Assembly: GCA_904394685.1 (NCBI GenBank)
Contig: CAJFNK010000046.1
Span: 1 to 41,070, forward strand
Direction of reading: 5' to 3'
Source of the DNA: Candidatus Heritagella gallinarum
GTDB lineage: Bacteria; Bacillota; Clostridia; Oscillospirales; Acutalibacteraceae
DNA: 41,070 bases
A model generated the notes under the pieces. The model was not told the DNA's origin and searched no databases. It was given only the letters and a program-made list of their open reading frames with translations. Both the position numbers and the translations under genes were made by a program. Positions 9,467-18,104 of this stretch are shown piece after piece (position 1 is the first letter of the stretch; each line of letters begins with the position of its first letter).

Positions 9467-11074
9467 TTATTTTCCATCAGGCGCCTTTTCTCCCAACCGG
9501 TATTTTGAAGGCGACATGGAATATTTCCTCTTAAACACATAGCTGAAATAATTAGCGTCGGTATACCCCGTTTTCTCTGCAATCAGATAGGTTTTGTCGT
9601 CTGTTTCCCGCAAAAGCCGAGCCGCTTCTTCCATTCTGACTCCCGTCATATAGGCGGTAAAGCTCATTCCGGTTTCCCGCTTAAATACGGTTGAAAAATA
9701 CGCCGGTGACAGATGCAGATAGGCACACAGCTTTTCTACGCTCAGCTCGCTGTCCGAATAATGCTGATCGATAAACGACTTGGCTCTCTCAATCACACGG
9801 CCGGCTGAATCGGTTCGCTGCTGTCCGAGCAGCCTGCGCAGGCAAACGCCTTTTTCAACACACCAGTTTTCCAGCTCCTCATATGAGCGGAACTGATTGA
9901 TGGGCACCGCCCCTGTAAAGCTGCTGCCAAACACTTCTTCCAGCCCCACCCCACCCGCTCTGGCCAAACGAATCAGATGGGTGGAAAATTCCATCAGGAA
10001 CAGCTGGCACTGGGGAAGATCGATACGGGTATCCCGAATCCGCCCAATCAAACGCCGGATGATCTCTGAAACCTGGCCTTCTTCTCCCAGCTTGATTGCA
10101 GAAGCCAACTGGTGCTGGTCTTCTTCTCCCAGTGAAACCGAAGCGGAGAGATCCGGCTCCAAATCCCCGATATAAATCACCTTCTGGTTGCCCATGACTA
10201 CCCGGTAATCCAAGGCAGAAAAAGCGCCGATGCAGGATTTTCGGATTTCCGCCAAACTTTTGCACACAAGCCCAACCCCTGCTGTGATCTCCATCCCCAG
10301 CTCGCTTTGGGCAAGGCTTCTCAGGCGTTCCAGTTCTTCCAAAAGCGGATAAACCGTTTGGGTTTTCACCAACATGGCAATGGTATCGTTATACAAAGCG
10401 GTATGTACCGGCCATTCCAAGTCGTCCCGCTGATTCACCAGAAACTCCTGCAAGGAAAGCAGCGCCTCGTCGTGGTGAAAGGAAGGGTCCCGTTCGTCTA
10501 CCCGAAACAGCACGACGATCCATTCCCCATCTGGGAGGTCCAATTCATACTGGCCGGCCCGGTTCTGAATCTGTTCTGCCGGAATCTGTCCATCCAGCAG
10601 GCGGGCATAGAACAGCTCCCGAAGCACCGGAAGGCTGGCCTCATACCGGCGCCTCAGGGTTTCTACATCCCGCCGCTCAATCCGTTGCCGATCCATCTGC
10701 TCTTTGAGACGAACCAGCACCTCATTGAGTTCCGCTGCGTTGATTGGTTTGAGGATATACTCACAGACATTCATGCCTACCGCCTGCCGGGCATATTCAA
10801 ACTCATCAAATCCCGAAAACATCACCACTTTTGCAGCGGGAAGTGTCTTTTGCAGACGGCGGCAAAGCTCCAGCCCATCCATAAAGGGCATTTTGATATC
10901 GGTCAACACCACATCTGGAAGAAGCTGTTCTGCGATTTCCAGCGCTTCCTGACCGTTTGAGGCTTCGCCCACAAGGCCAAACCCCAACTGATCCCATTCG
11001 ATTTTCCGGCTGATTCCTGCCCGAATCTCCTCTTCATCGTCTACCAGCAACACCCGGTACAGCTGTTCCATCAT
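9467..11074 (-). CDS. AraC-type response regulator (YesN family)
   Basis: A protein of about 535 residues. The N-terminal receiver domain shows the acidic pair in LLVDDEEEI, the phospho-Asp in VVLTDIKMPFMDG and the Lys in YILKPI. A long middle region of unknown fold is followed by a C-terminal AraC double helix-turn-helix (about 430-530, with LCAYLHLSPAYFSTVFKRE and EKTGYTDANYFSYVFKRKY). A longer frame opens at 11176, but the promoter -10 element falls inside that extension, and GGGGAGG precedes tandem ATGs at 11074 and 11071. It is first in the operon with the kinase and two binding proteins. Confidence 0.9.
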   Translation of the reverse strand: MMEQLYRVLLVDDEEEIRAGISRKIEWDQLGFGLVGEASNGQEALEIAEQLLPDVVLTDIKMPFMDGLELCRRLQKTLPAAKVVMFSGFDEFEYARQAVGMNVCEYILKPINAAELNEVLVRLKEQMDRQRIERRDVETLRRRYEASLPVLRELFYARLLDGQIPAEQIQNRAGQYELDLPDGEWIVVLFRVDERDPSFHHDEALLSLQEFLVNQRDDLEWPVHTALYNDTIAMLVKTQTVYPLLEELERLRSLAQSELGMEITAGVGLVCKSLAEIRKSCIGAFSALDYRVVMGNQKVIYIGDLEPDLSASVSLGEEDQHQLASAIKLGEEGQVSEIIRRLIGRIRDTRIDLPQCQLFLMEFSTHLIRLARAGGVGLEEVFGSSFTGAVPINQFRSYEELENWCVEKGVCLRRLLGQQRTDSAGRVIERAKSFIDQHYSDSELSVEKLCAYLHLSPAYFSTVFKRETGMSFTAYMTGVRMEEAARLLRETDDKTYLIAEKTGYTDANYFSYVFKRKYSMSPSKYRLGEKAPDGK

Positions 11075-11143
11075 CTTGGCCTCCCCGCTGCTCTGTGCGA
11101 TCTCGTTCTGTTCTAAAGGCAAAGCGCCTTTCTTTTTGGCCTC

Positions 11144-11149
11144 ATTATA
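11144..11149 (-). promoter_or_regulatory. Extended -10 promoter of the regulator/kinase/binding-protein operon
   Basis: On the minus strand TATAAT is preceded by TGG (TGGTATAAT), an extended -10 element. No convincing -35 hexamer is visible. It lies about 70 bases upstream of the response-regulator start, downstream of the mglC terminator, so the four-gene regulator unit has its own promoter. Confidence 0.55.
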
Positions 11150-11206
11150 CCATATTCCACGGAGCTTTTCCATCATGGCGCCAGCCTCCTCTCTTTCTTC
11201 TCTTTA

Positions 11207-11240
11207 TCAAAAAAGGCGCACCGCCGTTTGCAGATGCGCC
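11207..11240 (-). terminator. Intrinsic terminator after mglC
   Basis: On the minus strand GGCGCAUC pairs with GGUGCGCC (11215-11240), followed by a run of U (11209-11214). It lies 20 bases beyond the mglC stop and ends the mglBAC transcript. Confidence 0.7.
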
Positions 11241-11259
11241 CTTTTGAAAACAAATTCTC

Positions 11260-12321
11260 TTATTTTTTCACCAGATATTTTCTCATATCCAATGCACAGG
11301 CAAACAGGATGATGCCGCCCTTGATTGCGTATTGCAGATTCTGATCCATGCCGATCATGGGCAGACCCACAAAAATCAAACGGAGCAACAGTACGCCGAT
11401 GACCACGCCCCGAATCTTACCGATGCCGCCGACAAACGAAACGCCTCCGATTACGCAGGCTGCAATCGCATCCAACTCATAGTTGAATCCGGTGTTGGCT
11501 GTATTGGAGGCTACACGGGCGCCCTCTACAAATCCGGCAAATCCATACATGGCGCCAGCCAGTGCAAATACCAGAATCGTTGTCACAAACACATTGACGC
11601 CGGATACACGGGCAGCTTCTTCGTTTGCGCCCAATGCAAACATGTTTTTGCCAAATGTGGTCTTGTTCCAGATAAACCACATCAGGATGGTCAACAGAAT
11701 GGCATACCACACATAGTTAGGGATGGGCACTACTGCCCCGTTTCCTACCGGAACCGACAGGATGGAGCCTTTTACAAAGTTGGTATAGGATTCATCCAGC
11801 CCCGAGATGGCGCTTCCCTTGTTGTTGCCCATCTGTACATAAAGCAGCAGGCAGGTGAACAGGATGAGCTGGGTGGCCAGTGTTACGATAAAGGGATGCA
11901 GCTTGAACTTGGCTACCCAGAAGCCGTTAAAAGCACCGATCAAAGCGCCCAAAAGAACCGCAATGATAATGACGACAAATACCGGCAGAGGCTGAAGTCC
12001 CGGCCACATTTTGTTGGCTACATTGGTGGCCTGAAGCAGGGAGGCCGCCACACAGGCGGTAATTCCTACGGTACGTCCGGCCGACAGGTCGGTACCAGTT
12101 AGGATAATACAGCCTCCGATTCCCAATGCAACCGGCAGATAGGCGGCTGTTTGAGATAACAGGTTAATCAATGAACTGGGCGATACAAAGGTTGGTTCTG
12201 TAATCGCAATATAAATAGCTGCCAGAAGCATGATAATCAACAAGGCATTGTTCAGCAGCATATTGCCGATTTTCTTGAGATCCCACGCTGGCTTTTTCTC
12301 GATTTTCGTCTGAACACTCAT
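11260..12321 (-). CDS. mglC: Galactose/methyl-galactoside ABC transporter permease
   Basis: Membrane permease of the CUT2 (ribose/galactose) class, 353 residues with about 8-10 hydrophobic segments. Recognisable family stretches are GTDLSAGRTVGITACVAA, GAFNGFWVAKFKLHPFIVTLAT and GLPMIGMDQNLQYAIKGGII. Together with MglA and MglB it imports galactose, glucose or methyl-galactosides. It starts 15 bases after mglA, preceded by AGAGAGGGAGAG, and is followed by a terminator. Confidence 0.92.
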   Translation of the reverse strand: MSVQTKIEKKPAWDLKKIGNMLLNNALLIIMLLAAIYIAITEPTFVSPSSLINLLSQTAAYLPVALGIGGCIILTGTDLSAGRTVGITACVAASLLQATNVANKMWPGLQPLPVFVVIIIAVLLGALIGAFNGFWVAKFKLHPFIVTLATQLILFTCLLLYVQMGNNKGSAISGLDESYTNFVKGSILSVPVGNGAVVPIPNYVWYAILLTILMWFIWNKTTFGKNMFALGANEEAARVSGVNVFVTTILVFALAGAMYGFAGFVEGARVASNTANTGFNYELDAIAACVIGGVSFVGGIGKIRGVVIGVLLLRLIFVGLPMIGMDQNLQYAIKGGIILFACALDMRKYLVKK

Positions 12322-12336
12322 GGCTCTCTCCCTCTC

Positions 12337-13836
12337 TTACACATACTTTGCAGCCAGAGTGAGGATTTCCTCCTGGCTTGTACTTGCAGCATCCACTTCT
12401 CCGGCCACCTGTCCGCCGGACATGACCAAAATCCGGTCACAAACGCCCAGCAGCTCCGGCATTTCGGATGATACCATAATGACGCCCTTCCCCTCATTGG
12501 CAAGGTCGATAATCAACTGATAAATCTCATATTTAGCGCCCACATCAATTCCACGAGTGGGTTCATCCAACAGGAGCACCTCCGGCTTGGTGAGCAGCCA
12601 GCGCCCAATAATCACTTTTTGCTGGTTGCCGCCCGAAAGCGAACGAATCTGGGTTTTCTGGCTGGGAGTTTTGATGTGCATGGCCTGAATCGCCCAGTCG
12701 GTATCTTCCTTCATCTTTTTGTTGCTCAAGCAGACGCCCGCAATCAGATAACTTTTCAGATTGGAAATCACCGTATTCTCCCGGATATCCCGAATCCCGA
12801 AAATACCGGTAGCACGCCGTTCCTCGGTTAAAAGGGCAAAACCGTTTTTAATGGATTCTCCGGGGGTCCGGTTTTGAATTTCCTTGCCGTGCAGACGGAT
12901 GGTACCCCCTTGCCGGGTCATAGCGCCAAACAGATTTTCCAGAACCTCTGTACGTCCGGAACCATCCAGTCCGGCAATACCCAGAATCTCACCTTTTCGC
13001 AGCTGGAAAGTAGCATCCTTAAGGCGGGTGTATTTTCCCGCAATGTGTTCCACATCCAGAATTACATCAGCGGGCTTGTTGGTCTTTGGCGGAAAACGGT
13101 TGGTCAATTCCCGTCCTACCATCAGACGGATAATTTCATCCATTGTCAGCTCTTTGGCCGGGCGGGTTGCCACCCAGGTACCGTCACGCATAATGGTGAC
13201 ATCGTCGCTGATTCGCAGAATTTCCTCCATCTTGTGGGAAATATAGATGATTCCACACCCTTTTTCCCGCAGCATATTGATGATTCGGAAAAGATGCTCT
13301 ACTTCGGTTTCAGTCAGGGAAGACGTCGGTTCGTCAAACACGATGATTTTAGAGTTATAAGAAACGGCCTTTGCAATTTCCACCAGCTGCCGCTGGGATA
13401 CCGGCAGGCTGGACATAACCGCTTTGGGGTCTACCTGAATATTCAGGCTTTCAAAAATCTCTTTGGTGCGTTTGGCCATTTTGCCTTCGTCTACCATTAC
13501 TCCGGCAATTTTGGGGTAACGCCCTAGCCACAGATTATCTTTTACAGTACGGGTCAACGCCTGGTTCAATTCCTGATGCACCATGGCAACCCCATTCTCC
13601 AAAGCCTCTTTTGAGCTTTTAAAACTGACTTCCTTGCCGTCCAGCATAATGGTTCCTGCATCCCTGTGATAAATTCCGAATAGGCATTTCATCAGGGTGG
13701 ACTTACCGGCGCCATTTTCTCCCATCAGGGCATGGACGGTGCCGGGCCGAACGGTAAGATTAACCCCATCCAGTGCTTTTACACCGGGAAATTCCTTACA
13801 GATGCCTCGCATTTCCAGAAGGGCCGGCTGCTCCAT
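12337..13836 (-). CDS. mglA: Galactose/methyl-galactoside ABC transporter ATPase
   Basis: A 499-residue ATPase with two fused ABC domains, as in CUT2 transporters. The first carries Walker [10 protein letters not shown], signature [14 protein letters not shown] and Walker [13 protein letters not shown]. The second has a degenerate Walker [10 protein letters not shown], but a good signature [14 protein letters not shown] and Walker [13 protein letters not shown]. The degenerate second P-loop is typical of MglA/RbsA. The frame opens at 13860, but AGAGGAGAA precedes the ATG at 13836, where the conserved start [12 protein letters not shown] begins. Confidence 0.93.
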   Translation of the reverse strand: MEQPALLEMRGICKEFPGVKALDGVNLTVRPGTVHALMGENGAGKSTLMKCLFGIYHRDAGTIMLDGKEVSFKSSKEALENGVAMVHQELNQALTRTVKDNLWLGRYPKIAGVMVDEGKMAKRTKEIFESLNIQVDPKAVMSSLPVSQRQLVEIAKAVSYNSKIIVFDEPTSSLTETEVEHLFRIINMLREKGCGIIYISHKMEEILRISDDVTIMRDGTWVATRPAKELTMDEIIRLMVGRELTNRFPPKTNKPADVILDVEHIAGKYTRLKDATFQLRKGEILGIAGLDGSGRTEVLENLFGAMTRQGGTIRLHGKEIQNRTPGESIKNGFALLTEERRATGIFGIRDIRENTVISNLKSYLIAGVCLSNKKMKEDTDWAIQAMHIKTPSQKTQIRSLSGGNQQKVIIGRWLLTKPEVLLLDEPTRGIDVGAKYEIYQLIIDLANEGKGVIMVSSEMPELLGVCDRILVMSGGQVAGEVDAASTSQEEILTLAAKYV

Positions 13837-13898
13837 CGCAATTCTCCTCTCTTTGGTCAAACAGCCATTTTATAATAACAGCAGTCTGACGGGAAGCC

Positions 13899-13921
13899 GG
13901 GGCTGTCGTTGTGACAGCCCC
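13899..13921. other. Intercistronic hairpin between mglB and mglA
   Basis: GGGGCTGTC (13899-13907) and GACAGCCCC (13913-13921) form a perfect 9-bp stem with a five-base loop. On the minus strand no U tract follows, so it is unlikely to terminate. A stem-loop after the binding-protein gene commonly protects the upstream mRNA and gives more binding protein than ATPase. On the plus strand a short TTTT follows. Confidence 0.65.
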
Positions 13922-13969
13922 TTTTCCCCAGGTTTGTTATTCGCAAGCGTATGTGAAAGAACTTATCCT

Positions 13970-15109
13970 TTATTTGGAAGAAGAATCATACTTCTGATAC
14001 GGAACACGAACCTTGGCCACATCGGAGTCCACCGTGAACTGGTCCTTAATCCCGTCCATCACATCTTTACCATCTTTTACATTGCCAGCTAGTGTCGTGA
14101 TCGTCTTGGCCATACCGGCGGCATCCTGCATCACGCTGGCGGTCATTTTCCCTTCGCTGATCAGCGCACGGGCATCGGCAGTAGCATCCACGCCAAACAC
14201 CGGGATGGTCTTGCCGCCGTCGCCGTTATTGTAACCGGCTCCCTGCAAAGCAGAAATTGCACCCTTTGCCATTTCGTCGTTGTTGGCGATTACCAGTTCT
14301 ACCATGTTCTTGTTTGCCTCAGAATAAGATGACAAGATGGTGTTCATGTAGTCATTGGCAGCACCGGCGCTCCATTTGCCGTTCTGGTCAACCAGATACT
14401 TGGTAGAAGCCTTATCATCATAATAAACCAGCTTCGGTTTGCCTTCTTTGGTCAACATGGCATCAGCGTCTTCCACCGCATACTGGGTGCGGGCTTCTGC
14501 TTCTGCGTTGCCTTCCTGGCCTTTAAACATCACATAGGAAATTTTGCCGTCCTTGTTGAGATCCAGCTTGTCATAATTGGCGAGCAGGTATTCGCCAATC
14601 ATTTCGCCCTGCATATGGCCTGCATCGGGAGCGTTGGTACCAACAAAGGCACATTTCTCATAGCTGTTTACTACGCTGTTATCTACTTCACGGTTAAAGA
14701 AAATCACCGGGATATTTGCGTTTTTAGCGGCATCGCAGATGTTTTGTGCCGCATCAGGAGAAGAAGTTTCCACAATGTTTACAATCAACAGGTCGGAACC
14801 GGCGGTAATCGCAGTGTTCACCTGGTCGGACTGAGAAGGCTGGCTGCCGGCTGCATCCCAGTTGTTGCGCTCAATCCCCATATCCTGGAGCATGGTGTCC
14901 ATTTCATTACGAACGGTGGAAATATAAACGTCGGAATAGTCGTAATAAAATACATCCGCTCTCAGCCCTTCACCATTATTCTGTTGGCCGTTCTGGCTGG
15001 TTTGAGAATTCCCTCCATCTCCGGCAGGAGAACTGGCCGGCGTACTGGTACAGGATGCAAATGCACCTACCATCAGGACAGCTGCAAGCAAAACTGCTAA
15101 CTTTTTCAT
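13970..15109 (-). CDS. mglB: Galactose/glucose-binding lipoprotein MglB
   Basis: A 379-residue substrate-binding lipoprotein. The signal peptide MKKLAVLLAAVLMVGAFASC ends in the lipobox, and a Ser/Gly/Asn/Gln-rich linker (about 21-50) follows. The mature domain has MglB landmarks: LLIVNIVETSSPDAAQ, VIFFNREV, a calcium-loop DLNKDGKIS followed by YVMFKGQEG, LVIANNDEMAKGAISALQ and FGVDATADA. The frame extends upstream to 15325, but AGGAGG and the signal peptide fix the ATG at 15109. First gene of mglBAC. Confidence 0.93.
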   Translation of the reverse strand: MKKLAVLLAAVLMVGAFASCTSTPASSPAGDGGNSQTSQNGQQNNGEGLRADVFYYDYSDVYISTVRNEMDTMLQDMGIERNNWDAAGSQPSQSDQVNTAITAGSDLLIVNIVETSSPDAAQNICDAAKNANIPVIFFNREVDNSVVNSYEKCAFVGTNAPDAGHMQGEMIGEYLLANYDKLDLNKDGKISYVMFKGQEGNAEAEARTQYAVEDADAMLTKEGKPKLVYYDDKASTKYLVDQNGKWSAGAANDYMNTILSSYSEANKNMVELVIANNDEMAKGAISALQGAGYNNGDGGKTIPVFGVDATADARALISEGKMTASVMQDAAGMAKTITTLAGNVKDGKDVMDGIKDQFTVDSDVAKVRVPYQKYDSSSK

Positions 15110-15188
15110 AATTGTACCTCCTGAATACTTTTTAAAGATTTTTCGTACGGAGTTATCAACACATGAGTTGTGTTGCTTTGGTGGCTTT

Positions 15189-15213
15189 ATTGTATCTCTT
15201 TTTGTACAAAAAG
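15189..15213 (-). promoter_or_regulatory. mglB promoter region with 16-bp palindrome
   Basis: On the minus strand a -10-like TACAAT (15189-15194) lies next to a perfect palindrome CTTTTTGTACAAAAAG (15198-15213). No strong -35 hexamer is present 17 bp upstream, as expected for an activator-dependent promoter. The palindrome occupies the spacer/-35 region and is a likely operator. Its core recurs near 24075 and 36110. Confidence 0.45.
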
Positions 15214-15414
15214 GCTCTACAAAATTCTTTTTTCTTAGACGAAAAAACTTTGATTTTTCCTTAAAAAGGAAGTTTTTCTTTGATATCGATATGCTGCTGC
15301 TTTTATTTTTCTTAAATAGAAACAAAAGCTAAAGAATTTCTCTATTTTCTATGGATTTTTGAGAAACAACTCAAAAACGTAACATATTTTTTATATTTTT
15401 GTCTGCGCATATGC
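15214..15414. other. AT-rich region between divergent mglB and lipoprotein genes
   Basis: No gene is visible. It contains a dyad TTCCTT-AAA-AAGGAA at 15257-15271 and long A/T runs. It probably carries upstream regulatory sequence for mglB. Confidence 0.4.
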
Positions 15415-15420
15415 TATAAT
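15415..15420 (+). promoter_or_regulatory. Extended -10 promoter of the small lipoprotein gene
   Basis: TGCTATAAT is an extended -10 element, with TATAAT at 15415-15420. No clear -35. The start codon is 40 bases downstream. Confidence 0.55.
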
Positions 15421-15460
15421 AGAATCACTTATTATTGTTACCGTATTGGAGGATTCCCTT

Positions 15461-15898
15461 ATGAAACGACCTGTCTTTTCCTGGATACTTCCCCTTGCTC
15501 TGCTGATGGTTTTTACCCTGGCCGGCTGCTCCGCCAAAAGCGCTGCTACTGCGGAACAGTTCCAAAAAGCCGCCGAGGATGCAGGCTATACTGTTGAGGA
15601 GCAGGACAGCGGGAGCATTGTGAGCGTCCAGACCGCCAGCAAAGATGAGTCCTCGATGACATTTTATATCTGCAACACCGAAGACGAAGCCAAAACCGCT
15701 GTAAACAATCTCAAAAGCAATCTTCCCACCACCGATAATCAGGAGCGTGTAGATTCTTCGTATTACAGCAAATACTCGGTGGAGGATGAGGAGTCCTATT
15801 ATAGCGTTATCCGTATGGGCACCACTGTGTTAGCCTGTGCGGTAGATATGGAAGAAAAGGGCAGCTGCCAGCAGGTTGCCTCTGCTCTGGGATATTAA
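15461..15898 (+). CDS. Small lipoprotein of unknown function
   Basis: A 145-residue protein. Its signal peptide (residues 1-22) ends in FTLAGC, a lipobox, so it is attached outside the membrane by Cys. The mature part is acidic, has no motif I recognise, and contains a tyrosine-rich stretch (SSYYSKYSVEDEESYYSV). GGAGG precedes the ATG at 15461; an in-frame ATG 15 bases earlier has no ribosome site. It is a single-gene unit ending in a terminator shared with rnfA. No role in the Rnf-like complex is shown. Confidence 0.8.
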   Translation: MKRPVFSWILPLALLMVFTLAGCSAKSAATAEQFQKAAEDAGYTVEEQDSGSIVSVQTASKDESSMTFYICNTEDEAKTAVNNLKSNLPTTDNQERVDSSYYSKYSVEDEESYYSVIRMGTTVLACAVDMEEKGSCQQVASALGY

Positions 15899-15920
15899 TC
15901 ATTCATACAGATATAAAAAA

Positions 15921-15943
15921 GGCGTTCTCTTAAAGAGAACGCC
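15921..15943. terminator. Bidirectional terminator between lipoprotein and rnfA-like genes
   Basis: GGCGTTCTCT (15921-15930), a TAA loop and AGAGAACGCC (15934-15943) form a perfect 10-bp stem with A and T runs on each side. It serves the converging genes. Confidence 0.9.
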
Positions 15944-15947
15944 TTTT

Positions 15948-16526
15948 TTATATCTGCGGTACAAATCCCAAAAACGCCAACGCAAGCAGCGCTACATACA
16001 AGAATAGCGCCGGGGCTCCCCGAAACGAAGCCGGCATACTGATATGCCGCAAACGGGGAATTGCATCTGCAATCAGCCACGCTGTTACCAGAAAAGCAAC
16101 GCCTGTCCCCAGAGAAGCTCCTGTCAATTGCGCTGCGCTCCATTCTTTTACCCTTGCGATAAACGGCAGAGAGAGCACCACGGAGTTGATCGCCGCCGGA
16201 GCCAGACACCAGCTGATCTTCTGATACAGCTTCTTCATTCCGGTGGCCAAAATCAAACAGGCCACCAGATACCATAAGCACGTTACTGCCGCCGCTATCA
16301 GCGGCATCCAGAGAGCCACATTCGCCGGAAGGAAACTCCAGATTCCCTGTACGCTCAGAGAAACAACCAGTGAAAAGAAAGTGACCGCACACGCATAAAG
16401 GCCGATACTTTTTCCCCGCCGTGTACTGTGTATGATACGGCTAAATCCCATTCCCTGGGTTAAAAACAGGTTTTCGGCTGTCATCGCCGCAATCGCAGTC
16501 AGCCATATCTGTGCAAGCTCGTTCAC
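15948..16526 (-). CDS. RnfA-like membrane subunit lacking the Fe-S cysteines
   Basis: A 192-residue protein with six hydrophobic segments, the normal length for RnfA/RsxA. The family pattern is visible as AENLFLTQGMGF in helix 1, LAPAAINSVVL in the middle and the C-terminal PASFRGAPALFLYVALLALAFLGF. In ordinary RnfA the first and second motifs carry cysteines (G-L/I-CPF and TTNCA) that bind an iron-sulfur centre with RnfE in the membrane. Here the positions read Ser29 and Ser115. Other cysteines (46, 83, 90, 107) are not at these sites. Its start overlaps the rnfE stop by 4 bases. Fold assignment is secure; redox function is doubtful. Confidence 0.85.
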   Translation of the reverse strand: MNELAQIWLTAIAAMTAENLFLTQGMGFSRIIHSTRRGKSIGLYACAVTFFSLVVSLSVQGIWSFLPANVALWMPLIAAAVTCLWYLVACLILATGMKKLYQKISWCLAPAAINSVVLSLPFIARVKEWSAAQLTGASLGTGVAFLVTAWLIADAIPRLRHISMPASFRGAPALFLYVALLALAFLGFVPQI

Positions 16527-17143
16527 AGCACTCTCCCCTTCCGTTTTTGAAGTCGATTTTCAAAATACTGGAGCAGAGCAGAAAGGCAGGCAATTCCAAC
16601 AACGCCGGTAACGACTGGGGCCTTGCCAAATGCTTCGCCCAAGCCGAACGCTTCCAAAACCATCCAAACGCCGCTCAGTGCTATCAGAACCAAGCCATAT
16701 CCAATTGCGCTTCCGGCTGCTTCTGCCAGCGCCGCAGGGAGCTTCTTTTCCACTGCACTTTTGGATGCCTTGGCCAACAGGGCAGAATTTGCCGCAAGCA
16801 AAATTCCACACAGCCCCCATTCGGCTGCCGTTTGCGGGAAAAAGCTCCAAACTGCCAAATTCAGAGGAACACTTCCAGCTGCTGCCAGCAAAAACACAAA
16901 GGGGAGCCGCAGCCAGGGAGCCAATTTCTTCCCAAACAAACTCCCCAACGCACACACCAACAGCATCAGGCAAAATGTTGCGCCCGCTATCACCAGCGCA
17001 CGATCCAGCGTCCGGCATCCAGTCAGCACCAGATAGAATCCCAGCCCGCCTGTAAGCACCGGATTCTGTCCCAGAATCCCATTGACAAACAGCCGCCGCC
17101 AGCTTCTATGAATCCGCCTGCGCTCGTTGCTTTTTGCTTTCAC
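16523..17143 (-). CDS. RnfE-like membrane subunit lacking the Fe-S cysteines
   Basis: A 206-residue, six-helix protein homologous to RnfE/RnfA. NGILGQNPVLTGGLGFY matches the RnfE motif NGLxxxNPxxxxxLGLCP, with Tyr37 in place of the cysteine. The second motif, normally V-TNC, reads LLAANSALL with Ser120. A GTG at 17143 is preferred because GGGAGGTG lies seven bases upstream and no good site precedes the ATG at 17185. It overlaps the end of the rnfD-like gene by 38 bases and the rnfA-like gene by 4. A [2Fe-2S] centre between A and E could not form in the usual way. Confidence 0.82.
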   Translation of the reverse strand: MKAKSNERRRIHRSWRRLFVNGILGQNPVLTGGLGFYLVLTGCRTLDRALVIAGATFCLMLLVCALGSLFGKKLAPWLRLPFVFLLAAAGSVPLNLAVWSFFPQTAAEWGLCGILLAANSALLAKASKSAVEKKLPAALAEAAGSAIGYGLVLIALSGVWMVLEAFGLGEAFGKAPVVTGVVGIACLSALLQYFENRLQKRKGRVL

Positions 17144-18104
17144 GGGACAGCACCTCCCTCCTGCAAGCCAACACCACCCGGTCAATCAAAGGGCTTAGGG
17201 CATTGAGTAACAGAATCGCAAAACAGCCCCCCTGTTCATACGCCCCGTAGTTTCGAAGCAGCATGACCAATAGCCCGCCCATTGCGCCAAAAATACATTT
17301 TCCCACAGCGGTACGGGGGCTGGTACAGGGATCGACCGCCATATAGCACGCACAGAAAAGCAAAGAGCCAGAAAGCAGCTCATATTTAACGGAAATCACA
17401 GCGCCGCCCAATAACCGGGGAAATATCGCAGCATATAAAGCCGCCGTTGCCAGAAAAAATACGGGAATCCGCCAGTCGATGCTTTTGCGAATCAACAAAT
17501 ATAATGCGCCCGCTCCAATAACGGCGGCAACCGTTGCGCCCATCGGTCCTTCATACCGGCCCCAAACCATTTCAAACGGCATAATAGTCGGTTGGATTCC
17601 CTCCCGCAGCCATGCAGCCGGCGAAGAAACGGTTTCCCATCCGCTTCCCGACAGGGTCAGGGACTGGCCAATGTTCATATTATAATAGGAGAACACCCTC
17701 TCTGGCCAAAGCACGGTGACAAACGCCACCCCGGCCGCTGCCGGATTAAACAAATTACGCCCGGTTCCTCCAAATGGTTCTTTGACAACCCAGATTGCAA
17801 AGACATCGGCCGTAAAAACGACCCAATAGGGGATATTGGCCGGTAATAATAGGGCGATCATGGCGCCGGTAACCAGCGGAGAAGCATCTGTAATCCAGAT
17901 TTCCCGCCGGGTCATCAGCTGGAACAGGATATAGGCACCCAGGCATACCGCCATCGAACTGCCAAGAAGCAGCGCCGCCCTTGCCCCATGATAAATAACC
18001 GGCAATACAGAAGTGACCATCAGCACCGCCAGCATATCCCACATCATCGAAGTGGAGGAATGTGACGCCGGCATATACCGCTGACTTCCCTGTAAAAGCT
18101 TCAT
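17106..18104 (-). CDS. RnfD-like membrane subunit lacking the FMN threonine
   Basis: A 332-residue membrane protein, slightly short of or equal to normal RnfD. Family landmarks are ASHSSTSMMWDMLAVL near the N-terminus, GGTGRNLFNPAAAGVAFV (112-129), RKSIDWRIPVFFLAT, and YELLSGSLLFCACYMAVDPCTSP (241-263). RnfD normally binds FMN covalently through a threonine in an (S/T)xAT motif. The matching place reads VSSPAAWL (159-166), with no threonine. The motif GxGET also reads GPMGATV. The start ATG overlaps the rnfC stop (ATGA), with AGAGGTGG upstream. Confidence 0.85.
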   Translation of the reverse strand: MKLLQGSQRYMPASHSSTSMMWDMLAVLMVTSVLPVIYHGARAALLLGSSMAVCLGAYILFQLMTRREIWITDASPLVTGAMIALLLPANIPYWVVFTADVFAIWVVKEPFGGTGRNLFNPAAAGVAFVTVLWPERVFSYYNMNIGQSLTLSGSGWETVSSPAAWLREGIQPTIMPFEMVWGRYEGPMGATVAAVIGAGALYLLIRKSIDWRIPVFFLATAALYAAIFPRLLGGAVISVKYELLSGSLLFCACYMAVDPCTSPRTAVGKCIFGAMGGLLVMLLRNYGAYEQGGCFAILLLNALSPLIDRVVLACRREVLSRESKKQRAQADS

